7,932 nucleotides of DNA from Deltaproteobacteria bacterium (GTDB lineage: Bacteria; Desulfobacterota; Desulfobacteria; Desulfobacterales; ETH-SRB1): positions 1-7,932 of the forward strand of contig QMMZ01000071.1 of NCBI GenBank assembly GCA_003647525.1. The letters run 5' to 3'. A model generated the notes under the pieces. It ran no database searches, was not told the origin of the DNA, and worked only from the letters and a program-made list of their open reading frames with translations. Every line of letters starts with the position of its first letter. The first letter of the stretch is position 1. The position numbers and the translations under genes are program-made. Shown here piece after piece: positions 7,115 to 7,932 of the stretch.

Positions 7115-7932
7115 ATGAAACAAATCTTTTTGATGAATGTTTGGTTGGTGATCAGTATTTTTCTAGCTGCTGTGGGATTATCACAAGAAGGGGTTGTGGT
7201 GGATAAGCGGCCTAATATTATTGTGATATTAGTGGATGATATGCGCTGGGATGAATTTGGTTTAGCCGGACATAATTATATTAAAACTCCCAACATTGAT
7301 CGTATTGCAACAGAAGGAGCAAACTTTAAGAATGCATTTGCTACTACACCACTTTGCTCTCCCAGCCGAGCCAGTTTTTTTACGGGGCTTTATGCACATT
7401 CACATGGAATCACTGATAATACAGATCGAAGCAAACAGAGCCACGAACTAATAACTTTTCCCAGTATACTTTGTGCCCATAGGTATAATACAGCATTTAT
7501 TGGTAAATGGCACATGGGTAATGATGACACCCAACGACCAGGATTTGATTATTGGGTTGCTTTAAAGGGTCAGGGAAAAGCAATAGACCCGGAACTTAAT
7601 ATCAATGGGGAACGTCTAATAATAAAAGGCTATGTAACGGATATACTTACCGATTATGCATTAAAATTTATTCATCAAAAGAGAAATACTCCCTTTCTGC
7701 TTTATCTTTCGCACAAAGCAATTCACCCAAATCTGCATCAACGTAATGATGGAAGTATTATCCCTGTTGAAGGAGGAGGTTTCATACCGGCAAAAAGACA
7801 CGAAGGGGTGTATGCTGATGCTGTTTTTAAACGTCGTCCAAACGCCTTTATTCCTCCAACTAATAAACCTGCCCTTGCTCGTAAAATTGGTCTCCTTCCG
7901 CCATTAGGTCCTGAAACAGCGACAAAAGAAGC
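7115..7932 (+). CDS. Exported type I sulfatase (Cys/formylglycine class), N-terminal part
   Basis: The frame is open from ATG at 7115 to the window end (272 codons plus 2 nt); family members usually run to about 450-550 residues, so roughly half is missing. It should hydrolyse sulfate esters on a glycan. A hydrophobic signal peptide (about 1-23, ending GLSQ) suggests periplasmic or surface location. The alkaline-phosphatase-like fold starts at RPNIIVILVDDMRWDEFG (32-49), with Asp41 and Asp42 as calcium ligands. CSPSRASFFTG (81-91) is the sulfatase signature: Cys81 would be oxidised to formylglycine and Arg85 supports it. GKWHMG (130-135) gives the catalytic-type Lys131 and His133; SHKAIH (199-204) gives another active-site His/Lys pair. 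About 18 residues then precede the FIPAKRH segment (223-229). No maturase gene (anSME or FGE) is in the window. The start is chosen because the signal peptide begins there. It lies 307 nt after the susD-like stop, beyond a terminator. The CSPSR motif makes sulfatase far more likely than phosphodiesterase. Confidence 0.94.
   Translation, partial: MKQIFLMNVWLVISIFLAAVGLSQEGVVVDKRPNIIVILVDDMRWDEFGLAGHNYIKTPNIDRIATEGANFKNAFATTPLCSPSRASFFTGLYAHSHGITDNTDRSKQSHELITFPSILCAHRYNTAFIGKWHMGNDDTQRPGFDYWVALKGQGKAIDPELNINGERLIIKGYVTDILTDYALKFIHQKRNTPFLLYLSHKAIHPNLHQRNDGSIIPVEGGGFIPAKRHEGVYADAVFKRRPNAFIPPTNKPALARKIGLLPPLGPETATKE

Overview
The window looks like part of a Bacteroidota chromosome. It is AT-rich, the start codons lack a clear Shine-Dalgarno sequence, and it carries a SusC/SusD pair behind an ECF sigma / FecR-type anti-sigma pair. 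Everything is on the plus strand. No mobile element, CRISPR array, tRNA or rRNA was seen.

Layout: (1) bases 1-132 are the last 43 codons of an ECF (FecI-like) sigma factor, cut by the window edge. (2) A T-rich spacer of 73 nt follows. (3) 206-1288 encodes a single-pass FecR-like anti-sigma factor with a DUF4974-type C-terminal domain. (4) A 197-nt leader (1289-1485) holds a six-codon open frame and a set of mutually exclusive hairpins. (5) 1486-4932 encodes a SusC-like TonB-dependent outer-membrane transporter with an extra N-terminal STN signalling domain. (6) 4984-6807 encodes its SusD-like surface lipoprotein partner. (7) A strong intrinsic terminator lies at 6834-6866, followed by about 250 nt with no convincing gene. 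(8) 7115-7932 is the first 272 codons of an exported type I sulfatase of the Cys (formylglycine) class, running off the window end.

Together this reads as one end of a polysaccharide utilization locus (PUL) for a sulfated glycan. By analogy with known ECF/anti-sigma-controlled PULs, glycan arrival at the SusC/SusD complex would be sensed through the STN domain by the periplasmic part of the FecR-like protein. That would free the sigma factor to transcribe susC/susD. The sulfatase would remove sulfate esters from the glycan. The exact substrate (host mucin or glycosaminoglycan, or an algal sulfated polysaccharide) cannot be read from this window.

The gene content is a recognisable PUL type and I do not see a clearly new protein system. 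The least explained part is the susC leader, where one segment can pair with three different partners.
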